Positions 37,695-45,413 of a stretch of DNA of 64,000 nucleotides are shown in pieces. Under the pieces are notes generated by a model, which saw only the letters and a list, made by a program, of their open reading frames with translations, made no database searches and was not told the DNA's origin. This stretch comes from Aurantimonas coralicida_A. Lineage in GTDB: Bacteria; Pseudomonadota; Alphaproteobacteria; Rhizobiales; Rhizobiaceae. Position 1 is the stretch's first letter, and every line of letters begins with the position of its first letter. Position numbers and translations under genes: made by a program. The stretch covers positions 27,116 to 91,115 of the forward strand of contig NZ_JAYXIH010000016.1 in NCBI RefSeq assembly GCF_036016755.1. Reading direction: 5' to 3'.

Positions 37695-38588
37695 TTGACC
37701 CCGTCGCCCAATCTTGCCCGTCGCTTCGTTATTTCGGACCACCCGCTGCCGTGGCTCCTGCCGCTGATCGCGCTTCTCGTGGTCTTCACCATCTTTCCGC
37801 TGATCTACAATATCTGGCTGAGCTTCCACGAATTCGTGCCGCGCCGGCGGGTGCTGGAATATGTCGGCGGACAGAACTGGGTGCAGCTGTGGGAGGACAG
37901 CCGCTTCTGGCAGTCGCTCGGCGTGACCTTTCTCTACTTCATCATCGCGCTGGTCTTCGAACTGGCGCTCGGCATGGGAATCGCGCTGTTGCTCGATTCC
38001 GACGAGCCGGGCTTCGGCATCCTGCGCGCTCTCTTGACGATGGCGCTGGTCGTCCCGCCCGCGATCGTCGGCATGATGTTTCTCCTGATGGAGGATTCGC
38101 AGTTTGGCGTGCTGACCTTCTTCCTCCAGATGATCGGCGTCCTCAGCCCGGAAACGCCGATCCTGTCGACGCCGTCGCTGGCGCTCGCCGGCGTGCTGCT
38201 TGCCGAGATCTGGCAGTGGACGCCGTTCATGGTGCTGATCCTCCTGGCCGGTCTGCGCGCGCTTCCCACCGAGCCCTACGAGGCCGCGATGATCGACGGC
38301 GCGAGCCCCATCCAGACCTTCGTGCGGCTGACCCTGCCGATGATGTCCAAGGTGATTGCCATCGCCGTCCTGATCCGCGGCATCGATCTGTTCCGGGTGT
38401 TCGACTACGTCTTCGTGATGACCTCGGGCGGGCCGGGCACCGCCACTTACACGCTCAGCCTCTATGCCTGGCAGCAGACCTTCTCCTTTATCAAATGGGG
38501 ATACGGCGCGACGCTCAGCCTGGTCACGCTCGCGATCATCCTGGTTCTCGCCAATCTGTTCATCAAGCTCGCGAAGGTGAAGTGGTGA
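37695..38588 (+). CDS. Sugar ABC transporter permease (MalF-like)
   Basis: This 297-residue protein has six spans and the permease EAA motif EPYEAAMIDGASPIQTFVRLTLPMM. The N-terminal span is LPLIALLVVFTIFPLIYNIWLSF. It forms the inner-membrane channel with the next gene product. The start is set at TTG 37695, eight bases after GGGGAGG; GTG 37689 is too close to that site and an ATG at 37647 has none. The next permease ATG overlaps its stop. Confidence 0.88.
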   Translation: MTPSPNLARRFVISDHPLPWLLPLIALLVVFTIFPLIYNIWLSFHEFVPRRRVLEYVGGQNWVQLWEDSRFWQSLGVTFLYFIIALVFELALGMGIALLLDSDEPGFGILRALLTMALVVPPAIVGMMFLLMEDSQFGVLTFFLQMIGVLSPETPILSTPSLALAGVLLAEIWQWTPFMVLILLAGLRALPTEPYEAAMIDGASPIQTFVRLTLPMMSKVIAIAVLIRGIDLFRVFDYVFVMTSGGPGTATYTLSLYAWQQTFSFIKWGYGATLSLVTLAIILVLANLFIKLAKVKW

Positions 38589-39463
38589 TGCAGACCGCGT
38601 TTTTCCCACGGATGCTCCGCATTCTTTTCGCCTGGGTCGTGGTGGGGCTGTTCTTCTTCCCCATCTACTACTGGACGAGCGTGGCGTTCCGCGACGGCCG
38701 CGACATCTTCTCGCGCCCGCCGATCGTCTTCGACTTCGCTCCGACGCTCGACAATTTCCAGAAGGTCTTCGGCATCACTTTCGGCGATGGCGGTCGCCTG
38801 ACCGTGACGCCGGGCGGCGGCAATTTCTTCATGGGCCCGCGGCTGTGGGATTCAATCGTCATTGCCACCGGTTCAACGCTGCTGGCGCTGGTCATCGCGA
38901 CACTCGCGGCCTATGCGCTGTCGCGCATCCAGTTCCGCGGCCGTCATGCCTTCGTCGGCTGGGTGCTGTCGACGCGCATGATGCCGCCGGTCGCCGTCGC
39001 GATCCCGATGTTCTTCATGTACAAAACGCTCGGCCTGCTGGACACCTATCTCGGCATGATCCTCATCCACGCGCTGATGAACCTGCCACTAGCCGTGCTC
39101 TTGATGAAGAGCTTCTTCGACGACATCCCGGCCGAGATCGACGAAAGCGCCATCATCGACGGGGCAAGCCGCTGGCTGATATTCCGCCGCGTGGTCCTGC
39201 CGATGGCGCGCGGCGGCATCGCCGCGACGGCGGTTCTCTGCTTCATTTTTTCCTGGACGGAATTCCTGTTCGCGCTGACGCTGACCCAGACCGACATCAA
39301 GACGGTCCCGGTGGTCTCGACGACCTTCGTCACCTCGGTCGGAACCGCCTGGGGCAACATGGCGGCGCTCGGCGCGGCCGCGATCGTTCCCGCCTTCATC
39401 TTCGTGCTGGCGGTGCAGAAGCATCTGGTGCGCGGCCTGACGATGGGCTCGCTCAAGCAGTAA
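38588..39463 (+). CDS. Sugar ABC transporter permease (MalG-like)
   Basis: This 291-residue protein has six spans and the EAA motif EIDESAIIDGASRWLIFRRVVLPM. The ending GLTMGSLKQ is the usual MalG-type C-terminus. An extended periplasmic insert (about residues 55-75, TFGDGGRLTVTPGGGNFFMG) precedes span two. It pairs with the preceding permease, which it overlaps (TGATG). A stem-loop lies between this gene and the binding-protein gene. Confidence 0.88.
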   Translation: MQTAFFPRMLRILFAWVVVGLFFFPIYYWTSVAFRDGRDIFSRPPIVFDFAPTLDNFQKVFGITFGDGGRLTVTPGGGNFFMGPRLWDSIVIATGSTLLALVIATLAAYALSRIQFRGRHAFVGWVLSTRMMPPVAVAIPMFFMYKTLGLLDTYLGMILIHALMNLPLAVLLMKSFFDDIPAEIDESAIIDGASRWLIFRRVVLPMARGGIAATAVLCFIFSWTEFLFALTLTQTDIKTVPVVSTTFVTSVGTAWGNMAALGAAAIVPAFIFVLAVQKHLVRGLTMGSLKQ

Positions 39464-39470
39464 TCCGCGT

Positions 39471-39522
39471 CCGCCTCCGAGGAGGGAGGCGGTGCGGCGC
39501 ATACCCGCGAAGACAGGCGGGC
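39471..39522 (+). other. Intercistronic stem-loops between permease and binding-protein genes
   Basis: CCGCCTCC (39471-39478) and GGAGGCGG (39485-39492) form a perfect 8-bp stem with a 6-nt loop. A second small hairpin, CCCGC/GCGGG, spans 39505-39522. Such structures in ABC operons often adjust relative transcript levels of the binding protein; that role is inferred here. Confidence 0.5.
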
Positions 39523-39554
39523 CCCAACTGTCGCTAACGGAGGAGAACGAGACC

Positions 39555-41066
39555 ATGAAAGACTGGCAGCGCAAGAATTATCTGGCGTCGGTGACCGACC
39601 GCTACGTCAATGGCCGGATGGACCGGCGCAGCTTCCTTCGCTCGGCCGGCAAGCTCGGCCTTTCGGTCGGCGCGCTCGGCATGGGCTTCGGCATGGGCAA
39701 CGGCCGGCCGTTCCTCAACCTCGCCCCGTCGGCCTTCGCGCAGGATTCGCTAGAGCCCTCGGCGGAAATGATGAAATGGCTGGCCGATGTCGGCAAGCCC
39801 TTCGCCGGGACGACACTTCGCCTCGCAACGGAGTCGACGCCGCCTTCCAACGCCATCGCCAACAGCCTGAAGGGCTATTTCGAGGAGGCGACCGGTATCA
39901 AGGTGGAGATCGAGGTGCTGCCGCTGGAGCAGGTGCTGCAGAAGCTGACCCTCGACGTCGCCTCGGGCCTCGGCACCTACGACCTCTATTACATCGATCA
40001 GAGCTGGGCGGCGAGCTTCAGCCAGGATGTCTTCGATCCGCGCGAGCAATATGAGGAAAAGCCGGACCTCGCCTATCCCGACTATAATATGGATGATTTC
40101 CTGCCAGCGCTGGTCGACGGCATCGCCAAATACGAAGATCGCTGGGTGGGCGTTCCCTACGATATCCCGATCTTCATCATGCAGTATCGCAAGGACATCT
40201 ATGACGAGCTCGGCCTGAAGGCGCCGGAAACTATGGACGAGCTTCTCACCAACTCCAAGGCGATCACCGACGCCAAGGGGCCGGAGATGTACGGCACCTC
40301 CGGGCAGATGAAATCCGGTCACTACAGCCTGGAATGCGACTGGACGGCTTGGCTGTGGGGCCATGGCGGCCAGATTTTCGATGCCGACAACAACTTCGCC
40401 GGCAACAACGAGGCCGGCCTCGCGGCGATGGAGTACTGGGACAAGCTGAAGGCGACGATGCCGCCGGGCGTCGATGGCTGGACGTGGGACGGCCAGGGCC
40501 AGTCGGTCAGCCAGGGTGTGGCGGCGTCGATGCTCTCCTGGGGCGAGTTCTTCCCGTTCTTCGACGATCCGAAATCGGGCAAGATTTCCGGCCTGATGGA
40601 AGCCGCGATCCCGCCAGCGGCGACGAGCCTGATAACGCCGGACAAAACCGGTTTCGGCGAGATTCCGGGTGTGGGTCACCAGGGCGGTTCGAGTCTCGCG
40701 GTGTCGAAATACTCCAAGAGCCCGGACGCCGCATGGGTGTTCATGCAGTGGGCGACATCGGCCGACACCCAGGCGCTGATCACCGTCCTCGGCGGTGGTA
40801 CGGGACCGACCCGCGCCAGCGTCTACGACGATCCACGGGTGCTCGCCAACGCCAAGGTCGGCGCCGGCACCACCCGGCATCTGCCGGTCGTCCGCGAGAC
40901 CATCGCGAAATACATGGGCTCCGAGCCCGATCTGCCGGAATGGGCGGAAATCTCCAGCGACACGATCCCGGTCGGACTCGGCCGCTACTTCGCCGGCGAG
41001 TTCGATAGTCCGAAGGCCGCGATGGACGAGATCGCCGCCAACGTTTCCTCGGTCCTCAAGGGCTGA
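39555..41066 (+). CDS. ABC transporter substrate-binding protein, Tat-type signal
   Basis: This 503-residue family 1 solute-binding protein has a twin-arginine signal (MDRRSFLRSAGKLGLSVG, cleavage near SAFA-QD). The mature protein has FAGTTLRLATESTP, GTYDLYYIDQSWAASFSQ and the C-terminal QGGSSLAVSKYSKSPDAAWVFMQWA. It delivers a sugar or polyol to the permeases encoded just upstream. Tat export suggests folding before secretion. The start at 39555 was chosen for the intact signal peptide. Confidence 0.88.
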   Translation: MKDWQRKNYLASVTDRYVNGRMDRRSFLRSAGKLGLSVGALGMGFGMGNGRPFLNLAPSAFAQDSLEPSAEMMKWLADVGKPFAGTTLRLATESTPPSNAIANSLKGYFEEATGIKVEIEVLPLEQVLQKLTLDVASGLGTYDLYYIDQSWAASFSQDVFDPREQYEEKPDLAYPDYNMDDFLPALVDGIAKYEDRWVGVPYDIPIFIMQYRKDIYDELGLKAPETMDELLTNSKAITDAKGPEMYGTSGQMKSGHYSLECDWTAWLWGHGGQIFDADNNFAGNNEAGLAAMEYWDKLKATMPPGVDGWTWDGQGQSVSQGVAASMLSWGEFFPFFDDPKSGKISGLMEAAIPPAATSLITPDKTGFGEIPGVGHQGGSSLAVSKYSKSPDAAWVFMQWATSADTQALITVLGGGTGPTRASVYDDPRVLANAKVGAGTTRHLPVVRETIAKYMGSEPDLPEWAEISSDTIPVGLGRYFAGEFDSPKAAMDEIAANVSSVLKG

Positions 41067-41075
41067 GGCGGCAGA

Positions 41076-41170
41076 GGCCGTCCCCCCCGCCGCGCCCCCC
41101 CGGGGGGGGGGGGCGGGGGGGGGGGGGGGCCGCGGCCGCCCGCCGCGCCTCCCCGGGGGGGGGGACGGCC
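41076..41170. repeat. G/C homopolymer tract with inverted-repeat ends
   Basis: Between the binding protein and the SDR lies a tract of nearly pure G and C: from 41082 to 41164 there is no A and one T. It contains runs of 12 G (41102-41113), 15 G (41115-41129) and 10 G (41155-41164). GGCCGTCCCCCCC at 41076-41088 is the inverse complement of 41158-41170. It may be a real hairpin with sequencing-inflated G runs, or an assembly artefact. Confidence 0.7.
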
Positions 41171-41204
41171 CATCTCCAGATAAGCAGAAACGGGACGAAG
41201 CTGC

Positions 41205-41930
41205 ATGGCTGACAAACCCCTTATCGCCATCACAGGAGCCAGCTCCGGCATCGGCGAGGCAACGGCGCGGGTCTTTTCCGAGGCCGGCTACCCATTGCTG
41301 TTGATGGCGCGGCGCATGGACCGGATGGAGGCGCTCGGCCTGCCGAACGCCGTCCTGGCCAAGGTGGACGTGCGCGACCGTGACGCGATCAAGGCGGCGG
41401 TCGCCGAGGGCGAGGCGAAATTCGGGCCGGTGGACCTGATGTTCGCCAATGCCGGTGTCGCCCATCTCGCCGATATCGCCACCCAGCCGCCGGAGGAATG
41501 GGACGCGATGATCGATATTAACACCAAGGGCATGATGAACACCGTCCATGCCGTGATGAACGGCATGATGCAGCGTCAGCGGGGCACCCTGGTGATGATG
41601 AGCTCGATCGCCGGGCGCAAGATCTACCCCGACCATACCGTCTATTGCGGCACGAAGTTCTTCGTCCACGCCGTCGCGGAAAGCTTGCGCGAATACCTGT
41701 CGGGCTACAATGTCCGGGTGCAGGTGATCTCCCCCGGCGTCATCGAGACCGAGGTGTTGTCCGGCGTGCATGACCCGAACACGCTCGCCGCCTACCAGGC
41801 GAACAAGCTCGCGATCGGCGGCGGCATCGGGCCGGAGCATGTCGCCGACCTGATCCTGACGACCTACCGGATGCCGCAAAACGCGCTGGTGCAGGAAATC
41901 GTCCTGACGCCGACGCGCCAGCGCCACTGA
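41205..41930 (+). CDS. SDR family NAD(P)-dependent oxidoreductase
   Basis: This 241-residue short-chain dehydrogenase has the Rossmann motif ITGASSGIGEATAR, ANAG in FANAGVAHL, the catalytic Ser in MMSSIAGRK and the Tyr-Lys pair in VYCGTKFFVHA. It is close to YdfG-like enzymes acting on hydroxy acids or polyols. In this operon it could oxidise the free sugar alcohol or an aldehyde released by the aldolase. The substrate is unknown. Confidence 0.88.
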   Translation: MADKPLIAITGASSGIGEATARVFSEAGYPLLLMARRMDRMEALGLPNAVLAKVDVRDRDAIKAAVAEGEAKFGPVDLMFANAGVAHLADIATQPPEEWDAMIDINTKGMMNTVHAVMNGMMQRQRGTLVMMSSIAGRKIYPDHTVYCGTKFFVHAVAESLREYLSGYNVRVQVISPGVIETEVLSGVHDPNTLAAYQANKLAIGGGIGPEHVADLILTTYRMPQNALVQEIVLTPTRQRH

Positions 41931-41972
41931 CCCGCCGCCACCGCGTTCGTAGCCACCGAGGAAGATCGTCCC

Positions 41973-43040
41973 ATGTCCAGCGTCGAATACAAGAACATCG
42001 GGAAATCTTACGGCTCGGTCGAGGTGATGAGGGACATCTCGTTCCGCATCGAGGATCACCAATTCGTCGTGCTCCTGGGGCCGTCGGGTTGCGGGAAGAC
42101 GACGCTCTTGCGCATGACGGCCGGCCTCGAGGCCATCTCCGCCGGCGACCTCGAAATCGACGGCCGGCGCGTCAACGACGTGCACCCGCGCGACCGCGAT
42201 ATCGCCATGGTCTTCCAGAACTACGCGCTCTATCCGACCATGCGGGTCTACGACAACATCGCCTTCAGTCTGGAGGTCGCCAGGAAGCCGAAGGCGGAGG
42301 TCAGAAAAAAGGTCGAGTGGGCGGCTGAGGTCCTCAATCTGACGGACTATCTCCACCGTTATCCCAAGGAACTGTCCGGTGGCCAACGCCAGCGTGTCGC
42401 CATGGGGCGGGCGATGGTGCGGGACGCGGGCGTGTTCCTGTTCGACGAGCCGCTCTCCAATCTCGACGCCAAACTGCGCGCCCACATGCGACTGGAAATC
42501 CGCCAACTCCACGACCGGCTGAAGGCGACGACGGTCTATGTCACCCACGATCAGATCGAGGCAATGAGCATGGCCGACATCATCGTTCTGATGCAGGGCG
42601 GTCGGATCGTCCAGATGGGCACGCCGGACCAGATCTACGAGAAGCCGAACTCGATCTATGTCGCCGACTTCATCGGTTCACCCTCGATGAACTTCATCGA
42701 CGGGGAGATCGCCGCCAGCGCCGACGGCTCGGTCTTTCAGGCTCCGGGCGTCCACGTCCCGCTGCCGGCGTACGCCACGGCCCGACACGGCCAGAAGGTG
42801 CTTCTCGGCGTGCGCCCGAACGATCTGGCGGTTTCCGAGGACGGCCCGATCCGCGGCAAGGTGATCCTTTCGGAAACCACCGGCGCCGACGTGCAGCTGC
42901 ATGTCGAGGTCGACGGGAGGGACACGATCGTCGTCGTGCCCCGCGCCGAACGCCGCCAGTCCGGCACGCATGTGGGGCTGACGGTTGCGGAAAGCGCCAT
43001 CCACCTGTTCGACAAGGCGACGGAAAAGCGGGTCGTCTGA
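41973..43040 (+). CDS. Sugar ABC transporter ATP-binding protein (UgpC/MalK type)
   Basis: This 355-residue ATPase has Walker A GPSGCGKTT, signature LSGGQRQRVAMGRAM, Walker B FLFDEPLSNLDAKLR and H-loop YVTHDQIEA, all canonical. A C-terminal TOBE/MRP domain follows (QKVLLGVRPNDLAV). It energises the permease pair encoded upstream as a homodimer. It ends the plus-strand operon; the convergent HAD-IIA gene ends 92 bp further on. Confidence 0.9.
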   Translation: MSSVEYKNIGKSYGSVEVMRDISFRIEDHQFVVLLGPSGCGKTTLLRMTAGLEAISAGDLEIDGRRVNDVHPRDRDIAMVFQNYALYPTMRVYDNIAFSLEVARKPKAEVRKKVEWAAEVLNLTDYLHRYPKELSGGQRQRVAMGRAMVRDAGVFLFDEPLSNLDAKLRAHMRLEIRQLHDRLKATTVYVTHDQIEAMSMADIIVLMQGGRIVQMGTPDQIYEKPNSIYVADFIGSPSMNFIDGEIAASADGSVFQAPGVHVPLPAYATARHGQKVLLGVRPNDLAVSEDGPIRGKVILSETTGADVQLHVEVDGRDTIVVVPRAERRQSGTHVGLTVAESAIHLFDKATEKRVV

Positions 43041-43052
43041 TTGCGCGACCGT

Positions 43053-43129
43053 AGAGGCGGCTCCGGTTTCCCCCACGTGCCGGCGCCGAGGTTGCGTTTC
43101 CGGTTGACCCGGGGCCGCTTGCCGCCTCT
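43053..43129. terminator. Possible bidirectional terminator between convergent operons
   Basis: AGAGGCGGC (43053-43061) and GCCGCCTCT (43121-43129) are inverted repeats in the 92-bp gap between convergent operons. No T tracts are present, so termination is only suggested. Confidence 0.3.
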
Positions 43130-43132
43130 GCC

Positions 43133-43984
43133 TCACCAGCGAAGACAGGCAAGATGATGTTCGACGGTGAGGCCCTTTTCCGCGACTCGTGAGGCGATCA
43201 CGCCTTCGTCCGTCTCCGCCAGAATACCCGTGCGCACGAGCGCCTTCGCCGCGCCGAAGGCAGCGGCGCCGGCCATGTCGTGGTCAATGCTGTCCCCGAT
43301 GCAAAGGATGCGCGGCCTCTGGACGGTGGCGATAAGCGCGTGGGCCGCCGCGTAGATCTCGCTATAGGGCTTGCCGACGAAGGTGACGACGCCGCCGAGC
43401 GCCGCGTAACGGTCGGCGATCGCCCCGGCAGCCGGCACGAGACCTTGCGGCGTCAGCATCTGCCGGTCGGGATTGGTGCAGATGCAGGGAACGCCCCGGC
43501 TTGCGGCGGGCCGCATGCGCTCTTCGTATTCGGTCATCGCGATGTGGTCGGCCTGGCTGCCGGCGATCACCACGAGATCCGCCGCGTCCGCCGCCTCGAC
43601 GGATATGCAGCCGAGCCGGTCCGACAGATTGGTGTCGCCGGGGCTCGACAGGGTCAGGCAGCGGATCCGCCGGTCTTGCGGCAGCCGGATCGCGCCATCC
43701 TCGCACAGCCGGATGGCAACATCGCCGGAGGTGACGCAGGCGAGATAGCTGGACCGCGCAATGCCGAGGCGAGCCAGACGGGCCTCGTTGAAGGCCGCCG
43801 GCCGGCCGGAATTGGTGACGAAAAGCACAGGCTTGCCGAGGCCGGCAAGCGCGTCCACCGCCGCGGCCGCGCCGGGATAGGCGTGGGTGCCGTCGTGGAC
43901 GACGCCGAATTGGTCGAGGAAGAACGCATCGTACCGGCCGGCGATATCGCGAAGTCTGTCGAACCGCATGACGTCGCCGGTCAT
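43133..43984 (-). CDS. HAD-IIA family hydrolase (NagD-like)
   Basis: This 283-residue protein has motif I as AFFLDQFGVVHDG, in which the usual second acidic DxD position is Gln then Phe-Gly-Val (FLDQFGV, as in the TIGR01459 branch), then VLFVTNSGRPAAF, GKPYSEIYAAAHA and CIGDSIDHDMAGA. It probably removes phosphate from a small sugar phosphate. It is the last gene of the long minus-strand operon. Its start overlaps the kinase fragment by 4 bp. Confidence 0.85.
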   Translation of the reverse strand: MTGDVMRFDRLRDIAGRYDAFFLDQFGVVHDGTHAYPGAAAAVDALAGLGKPVLFVTNSGRPAAFNEARLARLGIARSSYLACVTSGDVAIRLCEDGAIRLPQDRRIRCLTLSSPGDTNLSDRLGCISVEAADAADLVVIAGSQADHIAMTEYEERMRPAASRGVPCICTNPDRQMLTPQGLVPAAGAIADRYAALGGVVTFVGKPYSEIYAAAHALIATVQRPRILCIGDSIDHDMAGAAAFGAAKALVRTGILAETDEGVIASRVAEKGLTVEHHLACLRW

Positions 43985-44276
43985 GGGACCGCGCTCGGGC
44001 TAAGGGTCAGCCGCGCCGCGATCGGCATTCCGACGGCTTCGATCCAATCGGGCCATGCCTGGGCGGATGCGTCGTAGCCGGTCTTCCGCACGTTGTTGGC
44101 GTCGCCGGCACCGTCGAAGCCGGTGATGATCGCCGCATCCTGGCGGGGCTCGTTGTACCTGATCGCCGAGCCGACCGGCGCGCTCTCCGCGCCGAGCGCG
44201 CCGACGCGGACCCCGGATGTGCCGACATCGATGCCGATCGCGACGGAGCGCGCCGACTGGACGGCGGTCCCGTTCA
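43981..44276 (-). pseudogene. FGGY kinase N-terminal fragment
   Basis: The 98-residue frame opens with SVAIGIDVGTSGVRVGALG, the phosphate-binding start of an FGGY kinase, and continues as RYNEPRQDAAIITGFDG before losing family character. A full kinase needs about 500 residues, so this is a truncated remnant. Its ATG overlaps the aldolase stop and its end overlaps the HAD-IIA start, so the reading frame chain is still coupled. A retained short protein cannot be excluded. Confidence 0.65.
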
Positions 44277-45413
44277 TGCGGCGTCCGGTGTGGGGGCGCC
44301 CGGTCGGTCGAGTGCCTGCCGGTATGTCTCGGCTTCCCAGTGGGTGAGATGATGGACATCGCGCTCGCTCAGCGGCTGCAGGGCGACGTCCGAGGAGATC
44401 CGGGCCGCCACGTCCGCGAGGCAGCCGACGAGGGCTTCGCCGCCGGCGGTCAGCCGCTCGTGGACCAGGACGCCAACGCCGCGCACCAGAAGCAGGCTCG
44501 GCGCCGGATGCGGCCCGGCCTCCCGCAACGCCAGGAATTCGCGGATCGCGCCGGCGTCGGGCGTGACGGTTCCGATCGTCTCGCCGAGGAAGATCACATG
44601 GTCGGGATAAAGCGGGCCGGCGAGGGCGACCCGTAGCGAATCCGGATCGCGCGCCAGATGATGGACGCTGTGATCGGATGGCAGGCGGTAGGGCGTGTCG
44701 GCGGCGAGGTTCGCAAGCGTCTCTGTATCCAACGATCCGGCCGTTAGGCGCGGCGGAATCGCCAGTGCGGCAACGACCGAATCGAGGCGTTCGGCAGCGT
44801 CCGCGACGCTGGTTCCGGCGACAATCAGCCCGTGATTGCCGAGGACCACGACGGCGATCCGGTCGGAAGCGATGCGCTTGATCTGCCGGGCCAGCGGAAC
44901 GCCCGGTCGGCAGTAAGGGATGTATGCGAAGCGGCCGTCGAAGCCGGCGTCGGTCAGCCGCTCCGCAATCCGCGCCTCCGCGTCCTGGGTGACGGCATGG
45001 GCGATGGTGTTCACACAGTGGACATGCAGGACGACCGGCTGTGGCATCGCGGCGTGGACCGCCGTCTCGATCGATGGCCTGAGCTCGCTGGCGGACAGCT
45101 CCGAGGCGACGAAATCGGTGGCCTTCTCGGCGCGGGCATCGCCGGCGCGCAAGGCGTCGAGGAGCGGGGCGATTCGTACCGGCACGAAGATGTCGCGCGT
45201 TTCGGCATCGGCGAGCCACGTGCCGGATGCCTTCACCCACAGGATGCCGTCCCGCTTCAGGGAGGTGTTGCCGCCGGCGGCCTGGGTCAGCGTCCTGTCC
45301 CGCCCGATCGCGCGCGACAGGCGCCGCAAAGCGCCCAGCCCGTCGCCGATCGCGGTCCCAGGCTGTTGGTTCGTTCGGTCAATCAACGCTTTTTCCGATC
45401 CTTTCGTCCGCAT
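44274..45413 (-). CDS. Class II aldolase/adducin family protein, long form
   Basis: This 379-residue protein has a class II aldolase core in its first 230 residues: GGNTSLKRDGILWVKASGT, the zinc His pair in LHVHCVNTIAHAV and VVVLGNHGLIVAG. The second half resembles the extension seen in RhaD-like aldolase modules of aldolase/dehydrogenase fusions, without the dehydrogenase. It likely cleaves a ketose phosphate in this operon. It overlaps the GlpD-like gene by 35 bp, so the true start may be slightly later. Confidence 0.83.
   Translation of the reverse strand: MRTKGSEKALIDRTNQQPGTAIGDGLGALRRLSRAIGRDRTLTQAAGGNTSLKRDGILWVKASGTWLADAETRDIFVPVRIAPLLDALRAGDARAEKATDFVASELSASELRPSIETAVHAAMPQPVVLHVHCVNTIAHAVTQDAEARIAERLTDAGFDGRFAYIPYCRPGVPLARQIKRIASDRIAVVVLGNHGLIVAGTSVADAAERLDSVVAALAIPPRLTAGSLDTETLANLAADTPYRLPSDHSVHHLARDPDSLRVALAGPLYPDHVIFLGETIGTVTPDAGAIREFLALREAGPHPAPSLLLVRGVGVLVHERLTAGGEALVGCLADVAARISSDVALQPLSERDVHHLTHWEAETYRQALDRPGAPTPDAA

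Noticed and set aside
39750..42548. A 932-codon open frame on the minus strand
   Set aside because: It lies antisense to the binding protein, SDR and ATPase genes. High GC keeps it open; its composition is Arg/His/Gly-rich and no domain is visible.
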